Origin: an uncultured Piscinibacter sp.
Lineage (GTDB): Bacteria; Pseudomonadota; Gammaproteobacteria; Burkholderiales; Burkholderiaceae_C
Assembly: GCF_937952055.1 (NCBI RefSeq)
Contig: NZ_CALFYO010000013.1
Location: 19,944-83,943 of the forward strand
Direction of reading: 5' to 3'
DNA: 64,000 bases
Below, in pieces: positions 36,602 through 46,600 of the stretch (position 1 is the stretch's first letter; each line of letters opens with the position of its first letter). A program made the translations under genes and the position numbers. The notes beneath the pieces were generated by a model. It had not been told where the DNA came from. It did no database searches and worked only from the letters and a program-made list of their open reading frames with translations.

Positions 36602-38097
36602 AGATCGTCAGCGCACGCCTGAATCACGAGACCAACACCTTCTCGCCGGTGCCCACGCCCTTGCAGGCCTTCGGCCCGGACGGGCCGAGCTTCGGCGACG
36701 CAGCGCTGGATCGGGCGCAGGGCACGCGCACCGGCCTGGGCGCCTTCATCGCGGCGGCGCAGGCGCGCGGCGCGCAGATCTCGGTGGCCGTCAATGCCAC
36801 CGCGAACCCGAGCGGGCGGGTCCATGACGACGCCTTCGAGCACATGGCCGGCCGCATCGTCGAGGCCTTGCGCGGCGGCTGCGACCTGATCCTGCTCGAC
36901 CTGCACGGCGCGATGGCCACACAGTCCTTCGATGACGGCGAAGGCGAGCTGCTGCGGCGCGTGCGCGCGCTCGCACCGCATACGCCGATGGCCGTCGCCC
37001 TCGATCTGCACGGCAACATCAGCCAGACGATGGTCGACCACGCGGACCTGATCGTCGGCTTCAAGACCTACCCGCACGTCGACATGTTCGAGACCGGCGC
37101 CCATGTCGCACGGCTCGCCTTTCGCATGCTGGACACGGGGCGGCGACCCGCGCTGGCCTGGGCGCAGCCGCCGCTGCTGTCGCACACGCTGCGCAGCGCC
37201 ACCGGCGAGGGCGCGATGCAGCGCGCGGTGCAGCGAGCGCAGCAGCTCGAGGCCGACGGACTGCAGGCGGCGAGCGTGTTCGCCGGCTTCTCGCTGGCCG
37301 ACATCCGCGACGCCGGCATGAGCGTGGTGGTGGTCGGCGACGACGCCGCGCAGGCACAGTCGGCCGCCGACGAGCTGGCGCGCCAGATCTGGCGCGAGCG
37401 CGACGGCTTCGTCTACGCGAGCGAGCCGCTCGAGGCGAGCGTTGCACGGGCGCGCGGGCTGCGCGCATCGGCGCCACGCGAGGCCGGCCCGGTGCTGCTG
37501 CTCGACCATGGTGACAACGTCATGTCCGGCGGCAGCTGCGACACCACCACCCTGCTCGAGGAATGCCTGCGCCAGGGCCTGCGCCACATCGGCATGGGCC
37601 CGTTGGCCGACCCGGCCACGGTCGCCCAGTGCGTGGCCGCAGGCGTCGGCAGCGAGCTGCAGGTGGCGCTGGGCAACAAGACACCGCTCGGCCTGCCGGG
37701 TGGACAGCCTGCCCCGTTGTCGCTGCAGGTGCGTGTGCGCGCCGTAGGCGACGGGCGCTTCCGCATCACCGGGCCGATCTACACCGGCGAGACCTGGGCC
37801 ATGGGCCGCAGCGTGGTGCTCGACCACGCCGCCGGCACGCTGGTGGTCAGCGAGCGCCCGATGGAGCCGCTCGACCTCGGCGTGTTCACCAGTCTCGGCG
37901 TGGATCCACGCGGCTTCGAGCACCTGATCCTGAAGTCGCGCATGTACTGTCGGCCGGCGTTCGGGCCGATCGGCTGCGGGCTGGTCGAATGCGACAGCCG
38001 TGGCGTCACCAGCTCCGACTACGCGCTGTTCGACTTCCGCCGCGTGCGGCGGCCCATCCACCCCCTCGACGCGGCCGCCGCGTTGCACTATCCATGA
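36598..38097 (+). CDS. M81 family metallopeptidase, MlrC-like
   Basis: 499 aa. Matches the MlrC family (peptidase M81): MKIVSARLNHETNTFSP start, DLILLDLHGAM, ALDLHGNIS with putative zinc ligands, FKTYPHVDMFETG, LDHGDNVMSGGSCDTT, and a C-terminal domain with SRMYCRPAFGPI. MlrC degrades linearised microcystin; most homologues in soil and water bacteria have no known substrate and presumably cut small unusual peptides or amides. Overlaps both neighbours by 4 bp. Confidence 0.9.
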   Translation: MKIVSARLNHETNTFSPVPTPLQAFGPDGPSFGDAALDRAQGTRTGLGAFIAAAQARGAQISVAVNATANPSGRVHDDAFEHMAGRIVEALRGGCDLILLDLHGAMATQSFDDGEGELLRRVRALAPHTPMAVALDLHGNISQTMVDHADLIVGFKTYPHVDMFETGAHVARLAFRMLDTGRRPALAWAQPPLLSHTLRSATGEGAMQRAVQRAQQLEADGLQAASVFAGFSLADIRDAGMSVVVVGDDAAQAQSAADELARQIWRERDGFVYASEPLEASVARARGLRASAPREAGPVLLLDHGDNVMSGGSCDTTTLLEECLRQGLRHIGMGPLADPATVAQCVAAGVGSELQVALGNKTPLGLPGGQPAPLSLQVRVRAVGDGRFRITGPIYTGETWAMGRSVVLDHAAGTLVVSERPMEPLDLGVFTSLGVDPRGFEHLILKSRMYCRPAFGPIGCGLVECDSRGVTSSDYALFDFRRVRRPIHPLDAAAALHYP

Positions 38098-39236
38098 CCC
38101 GAATCGATCCCGTCGCGCTGACGCAGGCGCTGGTGCGCGCCGACACCGTCAACCCGCCCGGCCACGAAGACCTGTGCACCACGCAGCTCGCCGACCTGCT
38201 CTCCGGCGCCGGCTTCGACTGCCGCAGCGTCGCCTTCGCGCCGCGCCGCAGCAGCCTGATCGCCCGCATCGGCGGCCGCAGCGACCGCGCGCCGCTGTGC
38301 TTCACCGGCCATGTCGACGTGGTGCCGCTGGGTGCGGCGGCGTGGCAGCACGACCCGTTCGGCGCCGACATCGTCGACGGGCGGCTGTACGGCCGCGGCT
38401 CGAGCGACATGAAGAGTGGCGTGGCGGCATTCACCGTGGCGGCCATCGAGCTGGCCGACTGCGCGCGCGACGGCGCCGGTCTGACCCTGGTCATCACCGC
38501 CGGTGAAGAGACCGGCTGCGAGGGCGCGTTCCACATGGTCGGTTCGCACGAGACGCGCGCCCTGCTCGGCGCGGCCGGCGCGCTGGTGGTGGGCGAGCCC
38601 ACCGGCAACGCACCCCTGGTCGGCCACAAGGGCGCCTTCTGGCTCTCGGCCAGCCTGTCCGGCGTCACCGCGCACGGCTCGATGCCCGAACGCGGCGACA
38701 ACGCGATCTACAAGATGGCACGTGCGGCGCTGGCGCTCGAGGCATTCCGCTTCGAGTCCGACGCGCACCCGCTGATGGGCGCACCGACACTGAACGTCGG
38801 CACCGCGCGCGGCGGCCTCAACATCAACTCGGTGCCCGACGCGGCGGAACTCGGCATCGACATCCGCAGCGTCGCCGGTCAGGACCACCGCCAGGTGCTG
38901 CAGTGCCTGTGCCACGCGCTCGGCCCGCAGGTGCGGCTGCGCACGCTGCTCGACGTCGGCAGCGTCTATACCGAACCCGACGATCCCTGGATGCAGCGGA
39001 TCTTCGCGCTCTGCGAAGCGCGTCGCGGCGTGCGCCCGCGACCCGCCACCGTGTCCTATTTCACCGACGCCGCGGCGCTGCGCGGCCCGCTGGGCATGCC
39101 GCCCACGGTCATCCTCGGTCCCGGCGAGGCGGCGATGGCGCACCAGACCGACGAGTACTGCCGCGTCGAGGCCATCCACGAGGCCACGGCCCTCTACGCC
39201 GACCTGATCCGCGACTGGTGTGGGGTGGCGGCTTGA
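38094..39236 (+). CDS. M20 family metallopeptidase, ArgE/DapE-like
   Basis: 380 aa. Two-zinc M20 deacylase: CFTGHVDVVPLG metal site near residue 80, GRGSSDMKSGVAAF, ITAGEETGCEG with the catalytic Glu-Glu pair, VGEPTGN, and HQTDEYCRVEAI near the C-terminus. The lid domain has VTAHGSMPERGDNA. Expected to hydrolyse N-acyl amino acids or short peptides, fitting the surrounding deacylase and amidase genes. The start overlaps the M81 gene (ATGA) and the stop overlaps the amidase start. Confidence 0.9.
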   Translation: MTRIDPVALTQALVRADTVNPPGHEDLCTTQLADLLSGAGFDCRSVAFAPRRSSLIARIGGRSDRAPLCFTGHVDVVPLGAAAWQHDPFGADIVDGRLYGRGSSDMKSGVAAFTVAAIELADCARDGAGLTLVITAGEETGCEGAFHMVGSHETRALLGAAGALVVGEPTGNAPLVGHKGAFWLSASLSGVTAHGSMPERGDNAIYKMARAALALEAFRFESDAHPLMGAPTLNVGTARGGLNINSVPDAAELGIDIRSVAGQDHRQVLQCLCHALGPQVRLRTLLDVGSVYTEPDDPWMQRIFALCEARRGVRPRPATVSYFTDAAALRGPLGMPPTVILGPGEAAMAHQTDEYCRVEAIHEATALYADLIRDWCGVAA

Positions 39237-40519
39237 CCCCCGCCGCGCTGGTGCGACAGGGCGCCTGGGTACTGGCGCGGCAACTGGCGCGCCGGGAGCT
39301 GCGCGCGGAAGACCTGCTGCGGGCCTGCCTGGAGCGCATCGACGAACGCGACGGCACCGTGCAGGCCTTCGTCGCCATCGACGCCGACGCGGCGCTGGCG
39401 CAGGCGCGCGCCCTCGATGCCGGGCCGGTGCTCGGCCCGCTGCACGGCATTCCGCTCGGCGTGAAGGACCTGTTCGACACGGCCGGTCTGCCCACGGCCT
39501 ACGGGTCGCCGATCTACACCGGCCAGCGGCCCGCCGCCGACGCTGCCGTGGTGGCGCTGTGCCGCGAAGCCGGCGCGCTGGTGCTGGGCAAGACGGTCAC
39601 CACCGAGTTCGCGACCTTCCACCCCGGGCCGACACGCAACCCCTGCAACCCGACGCACACGCCCGGCGGCTCGTCCAGCGGCTCGGCCGCCGCCGTGGCC
39701 GACGGCATGGTGCCGCTTGCCCTGGGCACGCAGACGGCTGGCTCGATCGTCCGGCCGGCGGCCTACTGCGGCGTGGTCGGCTACAAGCCCAGCTTCGGCC
39801 GCGTGCCGCGCGCCGGCGTGAAGAGCCTGTCGGAGTCGCTCGACACCGTGGGCGGTTTCGGGCACGGCGTGCGCGATGCGGCGCTGCTCGGCGCGGTGCT
39901 GACGGGCGACCGACGCCTGCTGCCCGGCGCGACGCCGGACGCGCCGCGCATCGGACTGTGCCGAACCCCCGAGTGGCCGCTGGCCGACGCCGACACGCGG
40001 GGCGCCTGGGAGCAGGCCGCGGCCGCGCTCGCGCCACGCGCCGCCGCCTGCGTCGACGCGGTCCTGCCGGCCGGCTTCGACACCCTGGTGACGCTGCAGA
40101 AGGCGACCATGGCCCACGAGGCGGCACGCGCGCTGGCCCACGAGCGGCTGCGGCATCGCGGGCAGCTGAGCGAGGCACTGTGCGCCCTGCTCGACCAGGG
40201 TCTGGCGATCGACGGCGAGACCCAGGCCCGCCATCAAGCGGCCGCCGACCGCCTGCGCCGGGACGTCGACGCGCTGTTCGGGCAGCACGACGTGCTGCTC
40301 GCGCCGAGCGCCACCGGCACCGCACCGGCCGGGCTGCAGGCCACTGGCGACCCGGTGTTCTGCCGCGCCTGGACGCTGCTCGGCCTGCCCTGCGTGCACC
40401 TGCCGTTCACGCACGGTGCGAACGGCTTGCCGCTCGGACTGCAGCTCGTCGGCCGCCACGGCGACGACCACCGCCTGCTCGCGTGGGCCGACTGGGCCCT
40501 GGCGTGCCTGACGCGCTGA
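39233..40519 (+). CDS. Amidase signature family protein
   Basis: 428 aa with an unusual TTG start at 39233 that overlaps the M20 stop (TTGA); a GTG at 39251 is the alternative. Ser-cisSer-Lys amidase: Lys in LGVKDLFDTAG, the GGSSSGSAAAVADG signature, and the nucleophile region TQTAGSIVRPAAYCG. The C-terminal half has LPCVHLPF and GLQLVGRHGDD. It hydrolyses a carboxamide to acid and ammonia; the real substrate is unknown, but it closes a pathway of acyl and peptide removal. Confidence 0.9.
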   Translation: MTPAALVRQGAWVLARQLARRELRAEDLLRACLERIDERDGTVQAFVAIDADAALAQARALDAGPVLGPLHGIPLGVKDLFDTAGLPTAYGSPIYTGQRPAADAAVVALCREAGALVLGKTVTTEFATFHPGPTRNPCNPTHTPGGSSSGSAAAVADGMVPLALGTQTAGSIVRPAAYCGVVGYKPSFGRVPRAGVKSLSESLDTVGGFGHGVRDAALLGAVLTGDRRLLPGATPDAPRIGLCRTPEWPLADADTRGAWEQAAAALAPRAAACVDAVLPAGFDTLVTLQKATMAHEAARALAHERLRHRGQLSEALCALLDQGLAIDGETQARHQAAADRLRRDVDALFGQHDVLLAPSATGTAPAGLQATGDPVFCRAWTLLGLPCVHLPFTHGANGLPLGLQLVGRHGDDHRLLAWADWALACLTR

Positions 40520-40540
40520 CGCGCCGCCGGCCTCAGCGCG
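40512..40540. terminator. Hairpin spanning two convergent stop codons
   Basis: 8-bp perfect arms (cgcgctga / tcagcgcg) with a 13-nt loop. The TGA stop of the amidase lies in one arm and the TGA of the convergent M20 hydrolase (read as TCA) in the other. It serves as a shared end of both genes. Confidence 0.55.
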
Positions 40541-41789
40541 CCACGCCCGCGAGCTCGAGCAGGGTGTGCAGCAGCACGTCCGCGCCGGCGGTGACATGCT
40601 CCGGCGCCGCAGCCTCGATCTCGTTGTGGCTGATGCCGCCCTTGCAGGGAATGAAGATCATGCCGGTCGGTGCCAGCCGCGCCATGTAGACCGCATCGTG
40701 CCCCGCGCCGGACACCACCGGCATCTGGCTGTGGCCGAGTCTCGCGGCCGCCGCCGCAATGGCGTTCACGCAGCTGGCGTCGAAGGGCTGGGCCGGGTAG
40801 GCCGACACCTGGTCGATGGTGATGCCCAGCCCGCTGCGCTCGCTCAGCCGCGCGGCCGCGCCGCGGATGTCGGCGTCCATCGCGTCGCACAGCGCGTCAC
40901 TGGCATTGCGCAGGTCGATCGAGAACTTCACGCGGCCCGGGATGACGTTGCGGCTGTTCGGGTGCACCTCCACCATGCCCACCGTGCCGCGGCCGTGCGG
41001 CGGGTGCCGGCGCGCGCAGGCCACCACCTCCTGCATCAGCGCCGTCGCGACCTGCAGCGCGTCCCGGCGCAACGCCATCGGCGTCGGGCCGGCATGGGCC
41101 TCCATGCCCAGCACGGTGCAGTCGTACCAGCGGATGCCCAGCACGCCGGTGACCACGCCGATCGTCTTCGCGTGGTCTTCCAGCACCGGCCCCTGCTCGA
41201 TGTGCGTCTCCAGGTAGGCGCCGACCGGGTGCGCCCCGGGCTCCTCGCTGCCGACGTAGCCGATGCGCTCGAGCTCGTCCTTCACGGTGCGCCCCTGCGC
41301 ATCGGTGGCCGCATAGGCATGCTCCAGCGTGAACGCCTTCGCGAACACGCCCGATCCCATCATCACCGGCACGAAGCGCGAACCCTCCTCGTTGGTCCAG
41401 AAGGCGACCTCGATCGGCGCCTCGGTCTCGATGCCCTGGTCGTTCAGCGTGCGCACCACCTCGAGACCCGCGAGCACGCCGTAGTTGCCGTCGAACTTGC
41501 CGCCCGTGGGCTGGGTGTCGATGTGGCTGCCCGTCATCACCGGAGCGAGGCTGGCGTTGCGTCCCCGACGGCGCATGAACACGTTGCCGATCCGGTCGAT
41601 CGTCACCGTCATGCCGGCGTCGCGCGCCCAGCGCGAGACGAGATCGCGGCCCTGCCTGTCGAGATCGGTCAGGGCCAGGCGGCACACGCCTCCCTTCGGG
41701 GTGGCGCCGATGTCGGCCAATTCCATCAGGGAAGCCCAAAGACGATCTCCGTTCACACACAGATCAGCCATGCCAGAGTCGGTGCTCAT
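40533..41789 (-). CDS. M20 N-carbamoyl-amino-acid hydrolase, second copy
   Basis: 418 aa. Same family as the 26897-28129 gene: MTGSHIDTQPTGGKFDGNYGVL, WTNEEGSRF, ETHIEQGPVL, EAHAGPTPM, GMVEVHPNSRNVIPG and GHDAVYMA. The two copies are clearly diverged, so they probably serve different ureido substrates (for example allantoate-like versus carbamoyl amino acid). Candidate starts are ATG 41789 or 41771; neither has a strong ribosome binding site. It is convergent with the amidase gene and 167 bp downstream of an AEC transporter gene on the same strand. Confidence 0.88.
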   Translation of the reverse strand: MSTDSGMADLCVNGDRLWASLMELADIGATPKGGVCRLALTDLDRQGRDLVSRWARDAGMTVTIDRIGNVFMRRRGRNASLAPVMTGSHIDTQPTGGKFDGNYGVLAGLEVVRTLNDQGIETEAPIEVAFWTNEEGSRFVPVMMGSGVFAKAFTLEHAYAATDAQGRTVKDELERIGYVGSEEPGAHPVGAYLETHIEQGPVLEDHAKTIGVVTGVLGIRWYDCTVLGMEAHAGPTPMALRRDALQVATALMQEVVACARRHPPHGRGTVGMVEVHPNSRNVIPGRVKFSIDLRNASDALCDAMDADIRGAAARLSERSGLGITIDQVSAYPAQPFDASCVNAIAAAAARLGHSQMPVVSGAGHDAVYMARLAPTGMIFIPCKGGISHNEIEAAAPEHVTAGADVLLHTLLELAGVAR

Positions 41790-41956
41790 GATCGGTCGGA
41801 CGCTCCCGCTATCAGTCTACGACCAGACAGTGACGTGAGGCGTCGATCGGACCCACCTGCATGTTCACGGACCGGGCGCCGCGTCGGTGTCGCCGTCAAC
41901 GACCGTGGGCATGCGCAGCCCGTGGCCATCGAACAGTCCAGCGGCGGCCGGAGGCT

Positions 41957-42877
41957 TCAACCGAAGCCCTGGAGCATCCACCACCACGCCGGCAGCGTCA
42001 GGAACGACAGCGGCACCCCCAGGCCCACCATCAGGGTCACCAGCGAGGGGTCGAGGTCATGGTCCATCGCGACGATCGCCGCGCCGATCATCGGGCCCAT
42101 CGCAGCTTCGAACACCGAGACCTGGATCACCAGCCCACGCTGCCCCAGCAGGCCCGCCAGCACCGCCAGCACCAGCGCCGGCCCGATCACGAGCTTGAAG
42201 CCCAGGCCCAGCACCAGCAGCCTCATGCGCCCGCGGATCTGGCTGAGCCGCAACTGCATGCCCACCGACACGAGCGCCAGCGGCACGAGCGTCGTCGCAA
42301 GCCGGCGCAGCAAGGTGTCCAGCCAGTCCGGATAGCTGAACGACAACGCCGTCATCGCCAGCGCCACCAGCAGCGAGATGAATGGCGCAAAGCCCAGCAG
42401 CTTGCGTGCGAACGCCTTCGGATCGAAGCGTGCATCGCGGCTCGCGCACAGGCCGGCGAGCACGATGCCGAGCGTCGACAGCGCCATGTACGAGCCGAGC
42501 TGGTCGACGACGATGCCGATCCCGACGTGTTCGGCGCCGTACCAGGTCTCGATCATCGGGATGCCGATGAACGAGGTGTTGGCCAGGGCACCTGTGAGGA
42601 TCAGCGCCCCGATGGTCGGCTTCGGCAGCGACAACAGGCGCCCTACCGCCCAGAAGAAGCCCGCGCCGACGCCGAGCAGCAGCCACGGGGTCAGCGCGGC
42701 GAGCGCGAGCTGCAGTTCCAGCGTCAGACCGCGCACCGTGACCAGGGTCAGCGCCGGCAGCGAGACGTTGATGACGAAGCCGTTCAGCGCCGACGGTGCA
42801 TTGGCCGGCAGTCGGCCACTGGCCCGCAATGCGATGCCGAGCGCAAAACAGGCCAGCAGCAGGATCACGTTGTTCAT
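41957..42877 (-). CDS. AEC family (auxin efflux carrier) transporter
   Basis: 306 aa from ATG 42877 (MNNVILLLACFALGIALR). Ten predicted membrane spans and the AEC pattern: LNGFVINVSLPALTLVTV, LTGALANTSFIGIPMIETWYG, LVPLALVSVGMQLRL and a C-terminal AAMGPMIGAAIVAM. AEC proteins move organic acids or similar anions across the inner membrane. In-frame upstream codons are basic, without membrane character, and rejected. It may be co-transcribed with the downstream M20 hydrolase and handle its product or substrate. Confidence 0.9.
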   Translation of the reverse strand: MNNVILLLACFALGIALRASGRLPANAPSALNGFVINVSLPALTLVTVRGLTLELQLALAALTPWLLLGVGAGFFWAVGRLLSLPKPTIGALILTGALANTSFIGIPMIETWYGAEHVGIGIVVDQLGSYMALSTLGIVLAGLCASRDARFDPKAFARKLLGFAPFISLLVALAMTALSFSYPDWLDTLLRRLATTLVPLALVSVGMQLRLSQIRGRMRLLVLGLGFKLVIGPALVLAVLAGLLGQRGLVIQVSVFEAAMGPMIGAAIVAMDHDLDPSLVTLMVGLGVPLSFLTLPAWWWMLQGFG

Positions 42878-42999
42878 CGCCTTCGACGAGCCTCCCCGGA
42901 CCGCGCTGTCCGACGCCGCAAGGTTGAGGGGCCTGTGGCAAATCGTCAACCGTGCGTGCCGCATCTGTTCGATGGCGCGCGACGGCGCTACGCTCCGGC

Positions 43000-43503
43000 A
43001 TGACCATGCCGACCGACCTTGCCCTCGACGCCGCGGCCGACTTCTACCGACGCTGTGCCGAGGACCGCGACGACGACGGCCTCTTCCTGCCGGACTGGGG
43101 CCTGGAAGACTGGCGCGCGCTGTTCGTGCACACCACAACCCAGATCCTGGAAAGCGGCGAGGCACTGCTTCGCCGCGGCGAGAGTGACCGCGCACTGTAC
43201 TTCGTGGTCGGCGGCGCGCTCGAGGTCAGCGCCGCGGCCGCGCGCGGCGGGGCACTGGGAGGCCTGTTCCGTGAGACACCCGGCTCGGTGATCGGCGAAA
43301 TCTCGTTCTTCGACGGCCGCGGCCGCTCGGCCACCGTGTGGGCGAGCCAACGCACACAGCTGCTGCGACTGGACTTCCACGGTTTCCTGGCGTTCGCCGA
43401 CGAGCGACCGGCGCGCGCCCGGGAGTTGCTGTTCGCGCTGGGCCGCGTCATCGCGTGGCGCCTGCGGCGCGGCGAAGCGCGGCGCGATCACTGGCCGTAC
43501 TGA
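43000..43503 (+). CDS. Cyclic-nucleotide-binding domain protein
   Basis: 167 aa from ATG 43000 (a second ATG lies two codons in). Residues about 45-160 form a cNMP-binding (CAP-like) domain: LLRRGESDRALYFVVGGALEV, PGSVIGEISFFDGRGRSATVWA, then a C-terminal helix. There is no helix-turn-helix, so it is not a classic Crp regulator and must act by protein contact or as a sensor. The Arg and Glu of the phosphate-binding cassette are partly kept (GEISFFDGRGRSATV). Divergent from the AEC gene; converges on the large regulator gene. Confidence 0.85.
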   Translation: MTMPTDLALDAAADFYRRCAEDRDDDGLFLPDWGLEDWRALFVHTTTQILESGEALLRRGESDRALYFVVGGALEVSAAAARGGALGGLFRETPGSVIGEISFFDGRGRSATVWASQRTQLLRLDFHGFLAFADERPARARELLFALGRVIAWRLRRGEARRDHWPY

Positions 43504-43605
43504 AGGACCGGGCGCCTTCTTGCGCCAAGCCAGGGCGGCGATCGTCTTCTCCAGCGCGTCGGCCACTTCCGAGAGCGCCTCGGACTGGACCTTCCCGGCC
43601 TGCCG

Positions 43606-46600
43606 TCAGCGCGTTCGCCGTCGCGGAGCGCTCGACATGCGACGACGCCGGGACGCCGCGATGCCGGCCGCGGACTCGGCGGCGCCGGACCTGCCGACCG
43701 AGCGCTGATCCGCCCGCGGGATCGGTCCCGCGGGCAGACTGTCGAGCAACGCCTTCGCGTCCTGCAGGTCGGGCGTGTCGAAGCCCTCGCTGAAGGTGGC
43801 GTGCAGCGGCCCGAGCAGCTGGCGCGCCTGATCGCCCTTGTCCTGCTCGCGCCAGAGCCTCGCCAGACTCGTGGCGGCACGCAGTTCCCAGGACCTCGCA
43901 TGCTGGCGGCGCGCGATCTCGATCGCATGCCGGAAGCTCCGCTCGGCCTGCATCGCCGCGCCTGGTGCCCCCTGCCGCAGCGTCAACTCGCCCTTCAGCC
44001 GATGCAACTCGGCGGCATTTTCCTGGTCGCCGGTGCGGTCCGCCGCCTCGATCGCCCGTTCGAGCACGTCGAGCGCTTCGCCGGTGCGTCCCGCGCGCGC
44101 CAAGACCGCTGCGAGCAGGCCCTCCTGCTGTGGGCGCCACAGCCGGTGCGCCATCCCGTCCAGCGCGGCCAGGCCCTTGCGAATGGTCTCGAGTCCCTGG
44201 CTCGCGCGGCCCAGCTCGGCCTGCGCCCAGCCATGGACCGGCGCCGCGTACGCCTCGGGCCATGCGAAGCCATGCTCGATCGACAGCGCGATGGACTCCT
44301 CCACGAGCCTGAGGGCATCGTCGGCCTCGCGTCGGTACAGGTGAAGCCACGCGACGGTGTAGGTGGCCATGGCCAGGCTGTAGGGGTGACCGATGGCACG
44401 CGCCGTCTCGAGCGCCCTCGCGCCCCATGCCAGGCCTTGATCCGGACGACCGAGCATCCAGTGCGCCCATGCTGCGCCGGTCAGCGCGATCACGTAGCCG
44501 TCGTAGCCAAAGCGCTGGATGCGCCCCGCTGCGGCATCGGGGTCGTAGCGGGCGATGGCTTCGTTTGCGTGCGCCAGCTCCGCCTCGAATGCGCCGCGGG
44601 TGTGCAGCGTCACGAGCTGTGCCACGTGGCCCTCGATCGCGAAGTCCGTGCTGTCCATGCGCGTCGCCAGCGGCAGCAGGCGGTCGACCACATCGGTCGC
44701 ACGCGCCACGTCGGCCTTCGCCAGGTAGAGCTGCCACAAGCCGAGCAGGACGAAGAAGAGATGGCCGGCATCGCCGAGCTCTTCGCAGAGATCGCGCGCC
44801 CGACGGTAGGCCGCCTCGACCTCGGGGGCCGCATAACCCGCGGCCAGCACCCACGCCTGGCCGAGCAGCACCCGCAGCGCGAGTTCCTGGCCGCTGCGCG
44901 CCGCGCCTGGCGGCAGACCGTCCAGCGCCGCCACGGCCCGCTCGAAATAGGTGATCGCCTCGCGCTGCGCCGATCGCCGCATCGCCAGCTCGCCGGCCTT
45001 GTGCCAATACGCGACGGCCTTGTCCATGGCGCCCGCCGACGCGAAGTGAAACGCGATCACCTCCGGCTGCGCGTCCTTCATCTCGGGGAAGCGCTCCTCG
45101 AGGGCGACGGCGATCCGTCCATGCAGCGGTGCACGGTCGGACCGCAGCAGGCTCGCGCTGGCAGCCTCCTGGATCAGCGCGTGCTTGAAGCTGTAGCTGG
45201 CCTCCGGCGGCGTGCCTTGCGCATGGACGAGCTCGGCCTCGCAGAGCCTGGCCAGCGCGGCCTGCAGCCGTGGCGCCTTCAGCTTCGACACCGCCTCGAG
45301 CAGACCGTAGGTGAACCGCCGGCCGATGACGGCTGCCTCCTGGGCCACCGTCCTGGCGGGCCCCAGCCGGTCCAGGCGCGCCAGCAGCAGGTCCTGCAGC
45401 GTGTCCGGCACGGCATCCGGCGCGCGGCGCGTCGGCGGGTCCTCCGCATGGCCGGTGTCCAGCGTGTGCTTGGTGAGCTCCTCGAGAAAGAGCGGCACGC
45501 CGTCGGCCTTGTCGACGATCTGCGCCAGCACATCGGCAGGCAGCCCCGCTTCGCCGGCGAGCCCGGCGACCAGTGCCTCGCTGTCACTGCGGCGCAGCCG
45601 CCGGATGACGAGCGACGTGACGTGCGGCTCGCCCGACCAGGGCATCGTCTCTCCCGGACGATGCGTGACCAGCACGAGCACCGGGAGACTCGGCACGGAC
45701 TCGACGAGCCGGTCGAGGAACTCGCGCGTCGTCGGGTCGCTCCAGTGGAGGTCCTCGAAGATCATCAGCACCGGCTGTCGTCTCGTCAGGCCGACGAGCT
45801 GCGCGGCCAGGGTCTCCAGCGTCTTCTCCATCCGGCGCTGCGGCGTGAGATCCAGCGCAGGGTAACGATCGTCCGCCGGGATCGACAGCAGGTCCGCGAC
45901 GAGTGGAATCTCGCCGGGCCGGTTGCCGCCGGCCTGCGCGAGCAAGGCCTCGAGCTTGTCCAGCTTCAGCGCCGGGGCATCGCTCCTCGAGATGCCCGCC
46001 GCACTCTCGAGCTGCCGGATCACCGGGTACAGGGCGCTTTGCTGGTGATGCGGCGAGCCGTAGTACGCAATCTGCAGGACGGGCTCGACACGCAGCGACT
46101 GTCGAAGCGCCTCGACGAGGCGCGACTTGCCGATGCCAGGTTCACCGACGAGCACCACCACCTGACCGGCACCGGCACGCGCCTGCCGCCACCGGCGCGC
46201 GAGCAGGTCCAGGTCCTCCTCGCGTCCGACCAGCGGCGCGAGCGTCGCCGACGCACGCGTCGCGGCGAACCGGTTCGGCCCGTGGCGCTCGGCAAGCACC
46301 CGCCAGACACGCACCGGCGCGGCCGCCCCCTCGATCGGCCGGGTTCCGAGGTCCTCGCACTCGAACAACGCGCCGAGCGTGGTCTTCGTGCTCGAGGCGA
46401 CGAGCACGTCGCCCGGCGCTGCCGCGGTCCGGAGTGCGGCCACGATGTGCGATCCCGCGCCCGCAACGGTGATCTCGCGCGTTCCGGTTGCCAGGGCCCG
46501 CTCGGTCACGACGACGTGACCGCTGGCCACCCCGACGCAGGTGCGCAGCGCGGGCTCCGGCAGCGACGTCAGCTGGCCGACCTGCGCCACGATCTCGAGA

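Noticed and set aside
38088..39179. Long minus-strand frame opposite the M20 peptidase gene
   Set aside because: His/Val/Gly-rich shadow without family features; the plus strand has all M20 motifs and tight operon overlaps.
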